Positions 15,941-24,581 of a DNA stretch of 32,478 bases are shown here, one piece after another; the first letter of the stretch is position 1, and each line of letters starts with the position of its first letter. Source of the stretch: Clostridiales bacterium (GTDB lineage: Bacteria; Bacillota; Clostridia; Lachnospirales; Lachnospiraceae); the NCBI GenBank assembly GCA_012519195.1, contig JAAYQP010000087.1:1-32478 (forward strand), in the 5' to 3' direction. The notes below the pieces were generated by a model, which made no database searches, was not told the DNA's origin, and saw only the letters and a program-made list of their open reading frames with translations. Made by a program: the position numbers and the translations under genes.

Positions 15941-17581
15941 ATGCTAAAGGTATTTCTGGTGGAGGATGAGATTGTCGTACGGGAAGGCATTAAGAATAAT
16001 GTCAGTTGGGCAGAGAATGATTTTGTCTTCTGTGGCGAGGCCAGTGACGGGGAACTGGCCTATCCTATGATTCAAAAGATCAGGCCCGATATTGTGATTA
16101 CCGATATACGAATGCCTTTTATGGATGGCCTACAACTGAGCCGGCTTCTGAAGAAGGAGATGCCCTGGATTAAGATTATTATATTAAGCGGTTATGAGGA
16201 ATTTGAATATGCCCAGGAGGCTATTGAAATTGGGATTACCCAGTATCTGCTAAAGCCAATTAGTGGCCTTGAGCTTATGAAATGCATGAGAAATGTTCGG
16301 TCCATCATTTTAAAAGAGCAAGAGGAAAAACTTAATTTAGCAAGATACAAAAAGGAAATGAAAGAATATGAGGAAGATGAAAAAAGGCGTCTGTTTCACG
16401 ACATTATAAACCATAAGGAATCCTTGGTAAATATTTTAGAAAGAGGTAAGGAATTAAATCTCGAATTAAGTGCAATGACCTACAATATTGTCTTATTCAA
16501 GGTGAGTGAAAATAGGAAGGTGGATGGAGCCCCCAATCATCTATCCGAAGTAATGCAGAAATTGGATACCATATTTGAAGAGCAGGAGCAAGTGATCCGT
16601 TTTAATTTATTATTCGATGAGATGGCACTTCTTATCAAAGGAAATAGCGTAGAGGAAGTAAAAAAGATAAGAGATCATTATATCCATAAAATAAAAGAAC
16701 TTCTGGAATCCTATGAAGATATCCGATATTTTGGCGGGATCGGCAATCCGGTCAATCGTCTTGGAGAGTTAAAGCGATCCTTTCAGGAGGCAAGTAGGGC
16801 ATTCGCCTATCGATATATCTGGGATATCAATAAAATTATAGAATACCATCAAATTGCGCTGGAGCAGATTTCTTCAATCCCCTCCAGCGGTCTAAATGCT
16901 ATTAATGTGGTCCAATTAGATCGAAGAAAAGTGGAAACCTTTTTAAAAAGCGGAAGCAAGGAAGATATCCATTATTTTGTTGAGGAATATTTAAATTGCA
17001 TCGGTAAGGATAATCAAAATTCCATCCTATTTCTTCAGTATATCGCTATGGATATGTACTATATTACTGCTGGTTTCTCGGAAGAACTTGGATTTGGAGC
17101 AGAAGCGATAGCTACTCCTTTTCAAAGTGATTCACAGCTTGGAATGCAGGTTGCAACCTTTGCACTTACAAAAAAATATATCGTGAAAATCTTTTATCAA
17201 GTAATGGGTCTTCGGGATGAAATCGCTACAAAGCAGTATTCTGATATCATCCATAAAGCTAAAAAGTACATTAATGAGAATTTTACCAAGGAAGATATCT
17301 CCCTCAATCAAGTCGCATCTGAAGTGTATTTAAGTCCTAGCCATTTTAGCGCTGTATTCAGCCAAAAAACGGGACATACCTTTATCAAATACCTAACCGA
17401 TCTTCGTATGAATAAGGCAAAGGAGTTACTTAAAATTACCGATATGAAAACCTCAGAGATCGCTTATACGGTAGGCTATAAGGATCCCCACTACTTTTCC
17501 TATCTATTTAAGAAGACACAGCATTGCACACCGAGCCAATATCGAAGCAGCAATCAGTGGAGGGAGGTTAGGGAGGGATGA
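15941..17581 (+). CDS. AraC-family two-component response regulator (YesN type)
   Basis: REC domain (VFLVEDEIVVREGI, DIVITDIRMPFMDGLQLS, ILSGYEEFEYAQEAI, LLKPI) and C-terminal AraC HTH (ASEVYLSPSHFSAVFSQKTGHTFIKYLTDLRMNKAKELL...YTVGYKDPHYFSYLFKK). Confidence 0.93.
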   Translation: MLKVFLVEDEIVVREGIKNNVSWAENDFVFCGEASDGELAYPMIQKIRPDIVITDIRMPFMDGLQLSRLLKKEMPWIKIIILSGYEEFEYAQEAIEIGITQYLLKPISGLELMKCMRNVRSIILKEQEEKLNLARYKKEMKEYEEDEKRRLFHDIINHKESLVNILERGKELNLELSAMTYNIVLFKVSENRKVDGAPNHLSEVMQKLDTIFEEQEQVIRFNLLFDEMALLIKGNSVEEVKKIRDHYIHKIKELLESYEDIRYFGGIGNPVNRLGELKRSFQEASRAFAYRYIWDINKIIEYHQIALEQISSIPSSGLNAINVVQLDRRKVETFLKSGSKEDIHYFVEEYLNCIGKDNQNSILFLQYIAMDMYYITAGFSEELGFGAEAIATPFQSDSQLGMQVATFALTKKYIVKIFYQVMGLRDEIATKQYSDIIHKAKKYINENFTKEDISLNQVASEVYLSPSHFSAVFSQKTGHTFIKYLTDLRMNKAKELLKITDMKTSEIAYTVGYKDPHYFSYLFKKTQHCTPSQYRSSNQWREVREG

Positions 17582-19020
17582 AAATAGTTCGACCTAAGCT
17601 TTCTAATCTGAAATTAAATGTAAAGATTCGTCTCTATTTCTTCATAATTGTTCTGGTATTCATTCTTGTTTTCACAATGATATTTACCACCATGCTCAAG
17701 TATAACCGAGAATATAACCAGATTGTACATAGTGCAACAATAGCCAGTGGGTTTTCCATCGATTTTAAGAGCGAATTTGATTACAAAATGTACCGGATTA
17801 TTATTGGAAGTAAACCCTTCTATGAAGAAAATCCCTATGAAGATATTGAGGCGGCTTTAGATATCGCCACTAAACTTCAGAATGCGGCTAGAACGGAAGG
17901 AAACAAAGATCGGGGGGAAGCAATCTATAAATTTCTTGGGAATTTAACCAAGCATGTTCGTAAAATTGAGGAGAATCTAAAGGAGACTGGCCATTATGAT
18001 GAGAATATGACAACCCTGGAAAATGATATCCGGGTGTTAACCTCCCTCATTCAGGATACTTTGCTGGAATATATCTATTACGAAACTCTGGAAATGGAGA
18101 AGGTAAGAGCTGAGATGGAAGTCCAGATGGTAAAAACAATGGAATTTAGTATCCTCATGTTGGTTGTAGTGGTAGTTGGTGCCTTATTTTTCTCTGTAAT
18201 GATTTCAAACAGTATCTCAAAACCAATTAAATCCCTTAGTAGAATAACGAATCAAGTGGCTAAAGGAGACTTATCGGTGCGATCAAATATTACAAAAGGC
18301 GTCGAGGTAAAAATGCTCAGTGATTCTTTGAATATTATGATTGAGAAATTGAGTAACCTTATTGAGACCGTTAAGATCGAGCAAACGAATTTAAGGGAAG
18401 CAGAACTTAAATTGCTGCAGGAGCAGATTAATCCCCATTTTTTATATAATACCTTAGATACAATCACTTGGCTGGCTGAGGCAGGTAAGTCCAAAGAAGT
18501 CGTTGATGTAGTAGGATCCCTTTCTCACTATTTTAGAACATCACTGAGTAAGGGAAAGGATATGGTATCCCTTCGGGAAGAGGAACTACATGTCAGAAGC
18601 TATCTACAGATACAGAGGCTTCGATACGAAGATATTCTGACTTATGAAATTGCTATCGACGAGGAGTTAGGATCCTTTCGAATTCCCAAGATCACATTGC
18701 AACCCCTGGTTGAAAACGCTTTGTACCATGGGATAAAAAATAAGAGGGGCATGGGGAAGATTAGTATTCATGGAAGAATAGAAGAGGACAAGATTATTCT
18801 TACGGTCCGTGATAATGGGGTTGGAATGACGGAGGAAAGATTGCAGCAGGTGATGGAGGGAATTAACAATCGTAGGGAAGAGCATAAGAAAGATTTTTAT
18901 GGACTCTATAATGTCAATGCCCGACTGAATCTGCACTTTGGGCCACAGTATGGGTTAAGCATCAAAAGTACTTATATGGAGGGATCCGAAGTTACCGTCA
19001 CTATCCCTTGTAGTAGATAA
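17578..19020 (+). CDS. sensor histidine kinase (YesM type)
   Basis: 4-nt ATGA overlap with the response regulator; two TM segments, HAMP-like region, LLQEQINPHFLYNTLDTITWLAE (His_kinase family), PLVENALYHGIKNK, VRDNGVGM. Confidence 0.93.
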   Translation: MKIVRPKLSNLKLNVKIRLYFFIIVLVFILVFTMIFTTMLKYNREYNQIVHSATIASGFSIDFKSEFDYKMYRIIIGSKPFYEENPYEDIEAALDIATKLQNAARTEGNKDRGEAIYKFLGNLTKHVRKIEENLKETGHYDENMTTLENDIRVLTSLIQDTLLEYIYYETLEMEKVRAEMEVQMVKTMEFSILMLVVVVVGALFFSVMISNSISKPIKSLSRITNQVAKGDLSVRSNITKGVEVKMLSDSLNIMIEKLSNLIETVKIEQTNLREAELKLLQEQINPHFLYNTLDTITWLAEAGKSKEVVDVVGSLSHYFRTSLSKGKDMVSLREEELHVRSYLQIQRLRYEDILTYEIAIDEELGSFRIPKITLQPLVENALYHGIKNKRGMGKISIHGRIEEDKIILTVRDNGVGMTEERLQQVMEGINNRREEHKKDFYGLYNVNARLNLHFGPQYGLSIKSTYMEGSEVTVTIPCSR

Positions 19021-19230
19021 ATGTATTAGCTATTATCTGCAGGCTTAGTCTAGATTACCATCTCCTTATACTAGATCCCATACAGAATCATAAAATAATG
19101 AACCTAAATCATAAAAAAACAAACTTTTCTTAGAATGATAAAAGACTTGAATTCAATGATAATAAAATAACGAAAAGCAATCAAAAGATATTCTCTTGTA
19201 CGAAAATTAATCTTTTGTGAAAATGTAATT

Positions 19231-19307
19231 GTAACAATTGATAGATATCAGGTAGATCATAATCTATGTCTTGTAGCAATTGATTGATATCTGGTAGATC
19301 AAAATCT
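19231..19307. repeat. 35-bp direct repeat, 42-bp period: candidate regulator-binding sites
   Basis: gtaacaattgatagatatcaggtagatcataatct (19231-19265) and gtagcaattgattgatatctggtagatcaaaatct (19273-19307): 31/35 identical. Confidence 0.75.
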
Positions 19308-19371
19308 TTTACAAGGGAAAAAACGAGAAATCGTAGAAAGGGGTCACTCATAAATTATCGAGGGAGGTTTT

Positions 19372-20448
19372 ATGATGAAAGCATTGAAGAGAGCATTAGC
19401 ATTGTTACTAGCTTCGATCCTCTGTATTTCATTTTGGGGATGCAGTAAACCTGCAGAGGAAACAACCAAGGAGACTAAGAAGGAAACAACAAAAGAAACT
19501 CAAAAAGAGCCGGCAAAGGATGAGAGTCAAGCTAAGACAGAAGAGAATGCAAAGGATGACTTGATCGTTGTTGGATATGCCCAGGTTGGAGCGGAGTCGG
19601 ATTGGAGAACAGCTAATACCGTATCCTTCCAAACAACCTTTGTCGAAGAGAATGGTTATAAATTAATCTTTGATGATGCACAGCAAAAGCAGGAAAATCA
19701 GATTAAAGCGATCCGGAACTTTATTCAACAGGAAGTTGATTATATCGTATTAGCTCCAGTGGTTGAGACTGGATGGGAAACGGTTCTAGGAGAAGCTAAG
19801 GAAGCTGGTATTCCGGTAATACTTTCTGACCGTATGATCGATGTTACCGATGATAGTCTCTATGTTGCCTGGGTTGGTGGTAACTTTATAAAAGAGGGTA
19901 ACGATTGTGTAGATTGGCTTGCTGGTTATTTAAAAGAGCAGGGCAGAGAGAATGAGCAGATCAACATTGTAACTCTACAGGGAACGATTGGATCTTCCGC
20001 ACAGGTAGGACGTACGAAAGGTGTGGAAGAGAAGTTATCAGAGCATCCGAATTGGACGATGCTAGATCGTCAGACTGGTGAATTTACCCAGTCGAAAGGT
20101 CAAGAGGTTATGGAATCCTTCCTGAAATCCTACGACGATATCGACGTAGTAATCGCAGAGAACGATAATATGGCTTTTGGAGCAATCGATGCGATTAAAG
20201 CAGCCGGTTTAGATCCGGGTGAAGATATCATTATCATAGGTTTTGATGCAGTACATGCAGCTTTTGAAGCAATGATTGCAGGAGATATGAACTGCTCGGT
20301 AGAATGTAATCCTTTGCATGGTCCGAGAGTAGCTGAAATCATCCAGAAACTGGAAAGAGGCGAGACCGTAGATAAAATTCAGTATGTGGATGAAGGTGTA
20401 TTCCCGGCAGAAACAGCAGCTGAGCTTATTGCTACTCGTACGTATTAA
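19372..20448 (+). CDS. sugar ABC transporter substrate-binding lipoprotein (YtfQ-like)
   Basis: Lipobox ISFWGCSK; periplasmic-binding signature VVGYAQVGAESDWRTANTVSFQ...DAQQKQENQIKAIRNFIQQEVDYIVLAPVVETGWETVLGEAKEAGIPVILSDR, strongly YtfQ-like. Confidence 0.92.
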   Translation: MMKALKRALALLLASILCISFWGCSKPAEETTKETKKETTKETQKEPAKDESQAKTEENAKDDLIVVGYAQVGAESDWRTANTVSFQTTFVEENGYKLIFDDAQQKQENQIKAIRNFIQQEVDYIVLAPVVETGWETVLGEAKEAGIPVILSDRMIDVTDDSLYVAWVGGNFIKEGNDCVDWLAGYLKEQGRENEQINIVTLQGTIGSSAQVGRTKGVEEKLSEHPNWTMLDRQTGEFTQSKGQEVMESFLKSYDDIDVVIAENDNMAFGAIDAIKAAGLDPGEDIIIIGFDAVHAAFEAMIAGDMNCSVECNPLHGPRVAEIIQKLERGETVDKIQYVDEGVFPAETAAELIATRTY

Positions 20449-20531
20449 AATTATTTTGATATCCTTTCGTGCTAAGAGTCATTAGACCAAATATAGGCTT
20501 AAACTTGTAAGTTAATATGGATAACACAAGA

Positions 20532-20568
20532 GGGTGGGGATGGTGCACAACACAGCCCCATCCTTTTT
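20532..20568 (+). terminator. intercistronic hairpin / attenuator between binding-protein and ATPase genes
   Basis: GGGTGGGG (20532-20539) / CCCCATCC (20556-20563) with one G.U, followed by TTTTT. Confidence 0.6.
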
Positions 20569-20607
20569 ACAAAAGGGAGTTAATGAATAGGAAAGGATGG
20601 ATTCTAA

Positions 20608-22140
20608 TTGAATAAAGAGAAGGAAGTACTTCTTACCATGCGTAATATCGACAAAAGATTTCCTGGAGTTACTGCTCTATCAAAGGTTGATTTTACCTTA
20701 CGAGCAGGAGAAATCCATGCTCTGATGGGGGAAAATGGAGCAGGAAAATCCACTCTGATTAAGGTGCTTACCGGGGTTGAGGAAGCGGATGGGGGAGAAA
20801 TCCATATGCAGGGCATAGAGCATCCGATCCAGAACCGATCTCCGCAGGAAGCCCAGGCAAATGGAATTAGCACGGTGTATCAGGAAATCAATCTTTGCCC
20901 CAACCTTTCTGTTGCTGAGAATATCTTTATCGGAAGAGAGCCAAAGAAATTTGGAAGAGTTGATTGGAAAACGATCAACCGTAAAGCAAAAGAAATTCTA
21001 GATCGATTTCAAATTCATATCGATGTCACAAAGCCTTTGGAAAATTATTCTGTGGCTATTCAGCAAATGGTTGCGATTGCTCGGGCGGTGGATATTTCCT
21101 CTAGAGTTCTTATTCTAGATGAGCCTACCTCCAGCCTGGATGAACAGGAAGTAGAAAAATTATTTAATGTAATGCGCAATTTGAAGGAGCAAGGAATTGG
21201 GATTATTTTTGTAACCCATTTTTTAGAGCAGGTCTATAAGGTCAGTGACCGAATAACGGTTTTAAGAAATGGGACACTTGTGGGAGAGTTTGAAACCAAT
21301 AAATTACCACGGGTGCAGCTAGTTGCTAAGATGATAGGGAAAGAATTTGATGATCTATCGATGATAAAAAACAAGGTTGACTTATCGAAGAATCAAGAGA
21401 AAGCGGGAGTTATTCTGGAAGCGGAACAGCTAGGTAGAACAGGAGCCATTAAACCATTCGATTTAAAGATACGGAAAGGAGAAGTGGTTGGATTATCCGG
21501 ACTACTTGGTTCCGGACGTTCCGAAATGTCTCGGGTAATCTATGGAGCTGAAAGAGCGGATACTGGTGTACTTAAGTGGAAGGGTAAGAAGCTGGTTGTA
21601 AATGTACCTATGGATGCGATGAAAGCAGGAATAACCTATCTTCCAGAAAATCGGATGACCGAAGGAATTATAGCGGACCTATCTGTTCGGGAGAATATCA
21701 TCATCGCCCTTCAGGCTAAACATGGGATCCTCCATCTTATGAGCCGAAAGGAGCAGGAGGAGTTCACTGACCGATACATCGACCTACTTCAAATCAAGAC
21801 ACCGGATCGGGATGTGCCCATAAGTCAGCTCAGTGGTGGAAACCAGCAGAAGGTTATACTAGCCCGTTGGCTTTTGACCAATCCTGAATTTATGATTCTT
21901 GATGAGCCGACCAGAGGTATCGATGTTGGTACCAAGGCTGAGATTCAGAAGCTGGTACTATCCTTAGCAGAGAAGGGAAAATCCATTATCTTTATTTCCT
22001 CAGAAATTGAAGAAATGCTCCGTGTCTGTTCTAGAATGATCATCCTACGAGATGGCAGTAAGGTAGGGGAACTAGATGAGGATAGGTTGACGCAGGAGGA
22101 AATTATGAAAGCAATCGCAGGAGGTGGATATCATGCCTAA
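20608..22140 (+). CDS. sugar ABC transporter ATP-binding protein, two ABC domains (YtfR/RbsA/MglA-like)
   Basis: Walker A GENGAGKSTLIKVL; ILDEPTSSLDEQEV; second domain GLLGSGRSEMSRVIYGAE, QLSGGNQQKVILARWLLTNPEFMILDEPTRGIDVGTK. Confidence 0.95.
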   Translation: MNKEKEVLLTMRNIDKRFPGVTALSKVDFTLRAGEIHALMGENGAGKSTLIKVLTGVEEADGGEIHMQGIEHPIQNRSPQEAQANGISTVYQEINLCPNLSVAENIFIGREPKKFGRVDWKTINRKAKEILDRFQIHIDVTKPLENYSVAIQQMVAIARAVDISSRVLILDEPTSSLDEQEVEKLFNVMRNLKEQGIGIIFVTHFLEQVYKVSDRITVLRNGTLVGEFETNKLPRVQLVAKMIGKEFDDLSMIKNKVDLSKNQEKAGVILEAEQLGRTGAIKPFDLKIRKGEVVGLSGLLGSGRSEMSRVIYGAERADTGVLKWKGKKLVVNVPMDAMKAGITYLPENRMTEGIIADLSVRENIIIALQAKHGILHLMSRKEQEEFTDRYIDLLQIKTPDRDVPISQLSGGNQQKVILARWLLTNPEFMILDEPTRGIDVGTKAEIQKLVLSLAEKGKSIIFISSEIEEMLRVCSRMIILRDGSKVGELDEDRLTQEEIMKAIAGGGYHA

Positions 22141-23194
22141 GTTAAAGACCTTATGGAGGAAGCTCACTGGGTATTCCTTATTCTTCCCTTTAACCTGCTT
22201 GGCAATCGTTTTGATTATAAACTTAATAAAAACCCCCACTTTCTTTCATATATCAATCAATAATGGGGTGCTATATGGTTTTATCATAGATATTCTAAAC
22301 CGATCCAGTGAACTAATTATCCTAGCGGTAGGGATGACCCTAGTTGTAGCTGGGTCCGGTGGAACGGATATCTCCGTGGGTGCAGTTAGTGCGGTGGCAG
22401 GAGCGGTTACCATATTTTCTTTGGTTGGCAGTATGAGCAGTGACATCTATCGGATACCCTATGGGCTTGCGATATTGTTAGGACTTTTGGGAGGAATGGC
22501 CTGCGGAGCCTTTAACGGTTTTCTGGTAGCAAAACTGAGGATACAGCCAATGGTAGCAACTTTGATTCTCTTTACAGCTGGAAGAGGGATCGCTCAGGTT
22601 ATTACCCAAGGATTTATCCTATATGTCAGAAAGGAGCAATTTAAATATCTGGGAAATTTTATTCCAGGTATTCCTGTTCCAACCCCAATCTTTGTAGCTA
22701 TTCTAGTGGTTGCAGTTACCCTGCTGGTACTAAAGAAAACAGCCTTAGGGCTCTATATCCAAACGGTTGGCATTAATGCAAAATCAGCTAGGTTGGTTGG
22801 TTTGAACGCCACCTTGATTATCTTTTTAGTCTATACCTTTAGTGGTCTTTGTGCAGGAATTGCAGGAATGATCATCACCTCAAGGGTATATTCCATCGAT
22901 GCGAATAATGCCGGCCTTAATATGGAGCTGGATGCGATACTAGCCGTAGCAATCGGTGGCAATAGCTTAGGCGGAGGAAAATTCTCACTGGCCGGAAGTA
23001 TTATTGGCGCCATTACCATACAGGCACTTACTACATCCCTATATGCGATGAAGGTTACTGCAGATCAGTTACCGGTATACAAAGCGATAGTAGTTATCTT
23101 CATTGTTATGCTACAATCAGCGGAGTTGAAGAGAATGCTACATTCTATGCTTAATAAGCACTCTATTCGCAAAGCAGGAAGGAAGGTGGCATAA
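22133..23194 (+). CDS. sugar ABC transporter permease (YtfT-like)
   Basis: Multi-TM permease with LAVGMTLVVAGSGGTDISVGAVSAVAGA and LAVAIGGNSLGGGKFSLAGSIIGA. ATG 22133 with SD GGAGGTG; overlaps the upstream stop. Confidence 0.92.
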   Translation: MPKLKTLWRKLTGYSLFFPLTCLAIVLIINLIKTPTFFHISINNGVLYGFIIDILNRSSELIILAVGMTLVVAGSGGTDISVGAVSAVAGAVTIFSLVGSMSSDIYRIPYGLAILLGLLGGMACGAFNGFLVAKLRIQPMVATLILFTAGRGIAQVITQGFILYVRKEQFKYLGNFIPGIPVPTPIFVAILVVAVTLLVLKKTALGLYIQTVGINAKSARLVGLNATLIIFLVYTFSGLCAGIAGMIITSRVYSIDANNAGLNMELDAILAVAIGGNSLGGGKFSLAGSIIGAITIQALTTSLYAMKVTADQLPVYKAIVVIFIVMLQSAELKRMLHSMLNKHSIRKAGRKVA

Positions 23195-24225
23195 TGATAA
23201 GAAAGTTAAGGGATCAACTGGGGGCAAACAACTTTCTGTTATTGATCACTATAGTCCTCTTTATTGCTATGTACATAGCAGGGATCATTGTATACCGGGA
23301 GAATAATTTTGGACGCTTCCAAGTATTTTTAAATCTCTTTATTAGTAATGCTGGATTAATCGTGGCCGCCGTAGGAATGACCATGGTACTAATTACAGGA
23401 GGAATTGACATATCCGTCGGCTCCATGGTTGCCATGACCTGCATGCTACTGGCCTGGATGATGGAGAATAAAAAGATTGGCGCAATCCCGGCAATCATTA
23501 TCGTTCTTTTAATTGGAGTAATATTTGGCTTGGTACAGGGTTTACTAATCGCCTATCTTAAAATTCAGCCATTTATTGTTACATTGGCTGGAATGTTCTT
23601 TGCTAGGGGGATGACCGCAGTAATCAGCACGGATATTATATCCATTAAGAATGAAACCTTTTTAAAGGTGGCAAATGCAAAGATCTATCTTCCCTTTGGT
23701 GGTTATGTCAACAAAAAAGGAGTGATGATCTATCCATACATCTATCCCAGCGTAATTATTGGGATTATCGTTTTAATCATTATATTCTATATCCTAAAGT
23801 TCACAAAATTCGGTCGATCCATCTACGCAGTTGGTGGAAATGAGCAGTCCGCACTACTCATGGGTTTGAATGTGAAACGGACTAAATTAAAGGTATATGT
23901 TCTCAATGGATTTCTAGCTGCACTGGCAGGTTTCGTATTCTGCTTAAATACCAGCGGCGGCTTTGTGGAACAAGCGAAGGGATTTGAGATGGAAGCAATC
24001 GCGGCAGCAGTAATCGGGGGGACCTTACTAACCGGTGGGATAGGTAATGTCTTAGGAAGCCTTTTTGGAGTCTTAATTAAGGGAACGATCGAGACCTTTA
24101 TAACTTTCCAGGGAACCCTATCCTCTTGGTGGACCAAGATTGTAATAGCAGCACTCCTATGCTTCTTCATCATCTTACAAAGTATCCTAGCATCGACAAA
24201 GCATAAGAGGCTAAAAAGTACATAA
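23194..24225 (+). CDS. sugar ABC transporter permease (YjfF-like)
   Basis: Overlaps the upstream stop; multi-TM, AAVGMTMVLITGGIDISVGSMVAM, AVIGGTLLTGGIGNVLGSLFG. Confidence 0.92.
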   Translation: MIRKLRDQLGANNFLLLITIVLFIAMYIAGIIVYRENNFGRFQVFLNLFISNAGLIVAAVGMTMVLITGGIDISVGSMVAMTCMLLAWMMENKKIGAIPAIIIVLLIGVIFGLVQGLLIAYLKIQPFIVTLAGMFFARGMTAVISTDIISIKNETFLKVANAKIYLPFGGYVNKKGVMIYPYIYPSVIIGIIVLIIIFYILKFTKFGRSIYAVGGNEQSALLMGLNVKRTKLKVYVLNGFLAALAGFVFCLNTSGGFVEQAKGFEMEAIAAAVIGGTLLTGGIGNVLGSLFGVLIKGTIETFITFQGTLSSWWTKIVIAALLCFFIILQSILASTKHKRLKST

Positions 24226-24338
24226 GGAAGAAAGATTATTCAATTCTGCAAGCTTATATCGAGCGAAAAAGGTTAAAGAATGTGTTTCATTAATGAGTAT
24301 AAAAAAAGTAAGATAGGTAAAAAAATATCGATAAAAAT

Positions 24339-24382
24339 AAATGTCCATCGCACAGACTTTTCATTGCGACGGACATTTTTTA
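24339..24382 (+). terminator. intrinsic terminator of the sugar transporter operon
   Basis: AAATGTCCATCGCA (24339-24352) / TGCGACGGACATTT (24365-24378) plus TTTT. Confidence 0.8.
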
Positions 24383-24391
24383 TGGTATAAT
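24364..24391 (+). promoter_or_regulatory. putative promoter of the coiled-coil/FtsEX operon
   Basis: TTGCGA (24364-24369), 16-nt spacer, TATAAT (24386-24391). The -35 lies inside the 3' arm of the upstream terminator. Confidence 0.5.
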
Positions 24392-24397
24392 GTTCAC

Positions 24398-24581
24398 GTA
24401 TAAGCAGATTAGCCCAAGGAGGTAAGAGTATTTTCAAGCTCGCTTGAAAAAATACTCTTGCGTGCTTGGGTAAGTGCAACGTGAGCGAGAAAGCTCAGCT
24501 TTCGAGCTCTAATCTGCGAGAGGTTTAGACAGTCTGGTTGCAGATTAGTTCGCACACTACCAACCAATTGGGGGGATTTTT
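24398..24581 (+). ncRNA. structured 5' leader, candidate cis-regulatory RNA
   Basis: P1 GCAGATTAG (24404-24412)/CTAATCTGC (24509-24517); CCCAAG (24413-24418)/CTTGGG (24465-24470); AAGAGTATTTTCAAGC (24424-24439)/GCTTGAAAAAATACTCTT (24442-24459); GAGCGAGAAAGC (24483-24494)/GCTTTCGAGCTC (24498-24509); second GCAGATTAG at 24540-24548 can displace P1. Confidence 0.6.

Noticed and set aside
24404-24548. GCAGATTAG/CTAATCTGC as terminal inverted repeats of a small transposon
   Set aside because: No flanking target duplication seen, a third copy lies outside the pair, and the element begins just after a promoter; a leader is the simpler reading, though the repeat option should be tested.
24398-24581. 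Assigning the leader to a known riboswitch (c-di-AMP ydaO, c-di-GMP, T-box, lysine and others)
   Set aside because: Conserved core sequences of those classes as I know them are not visible; left unassigned pending an Rfam search.
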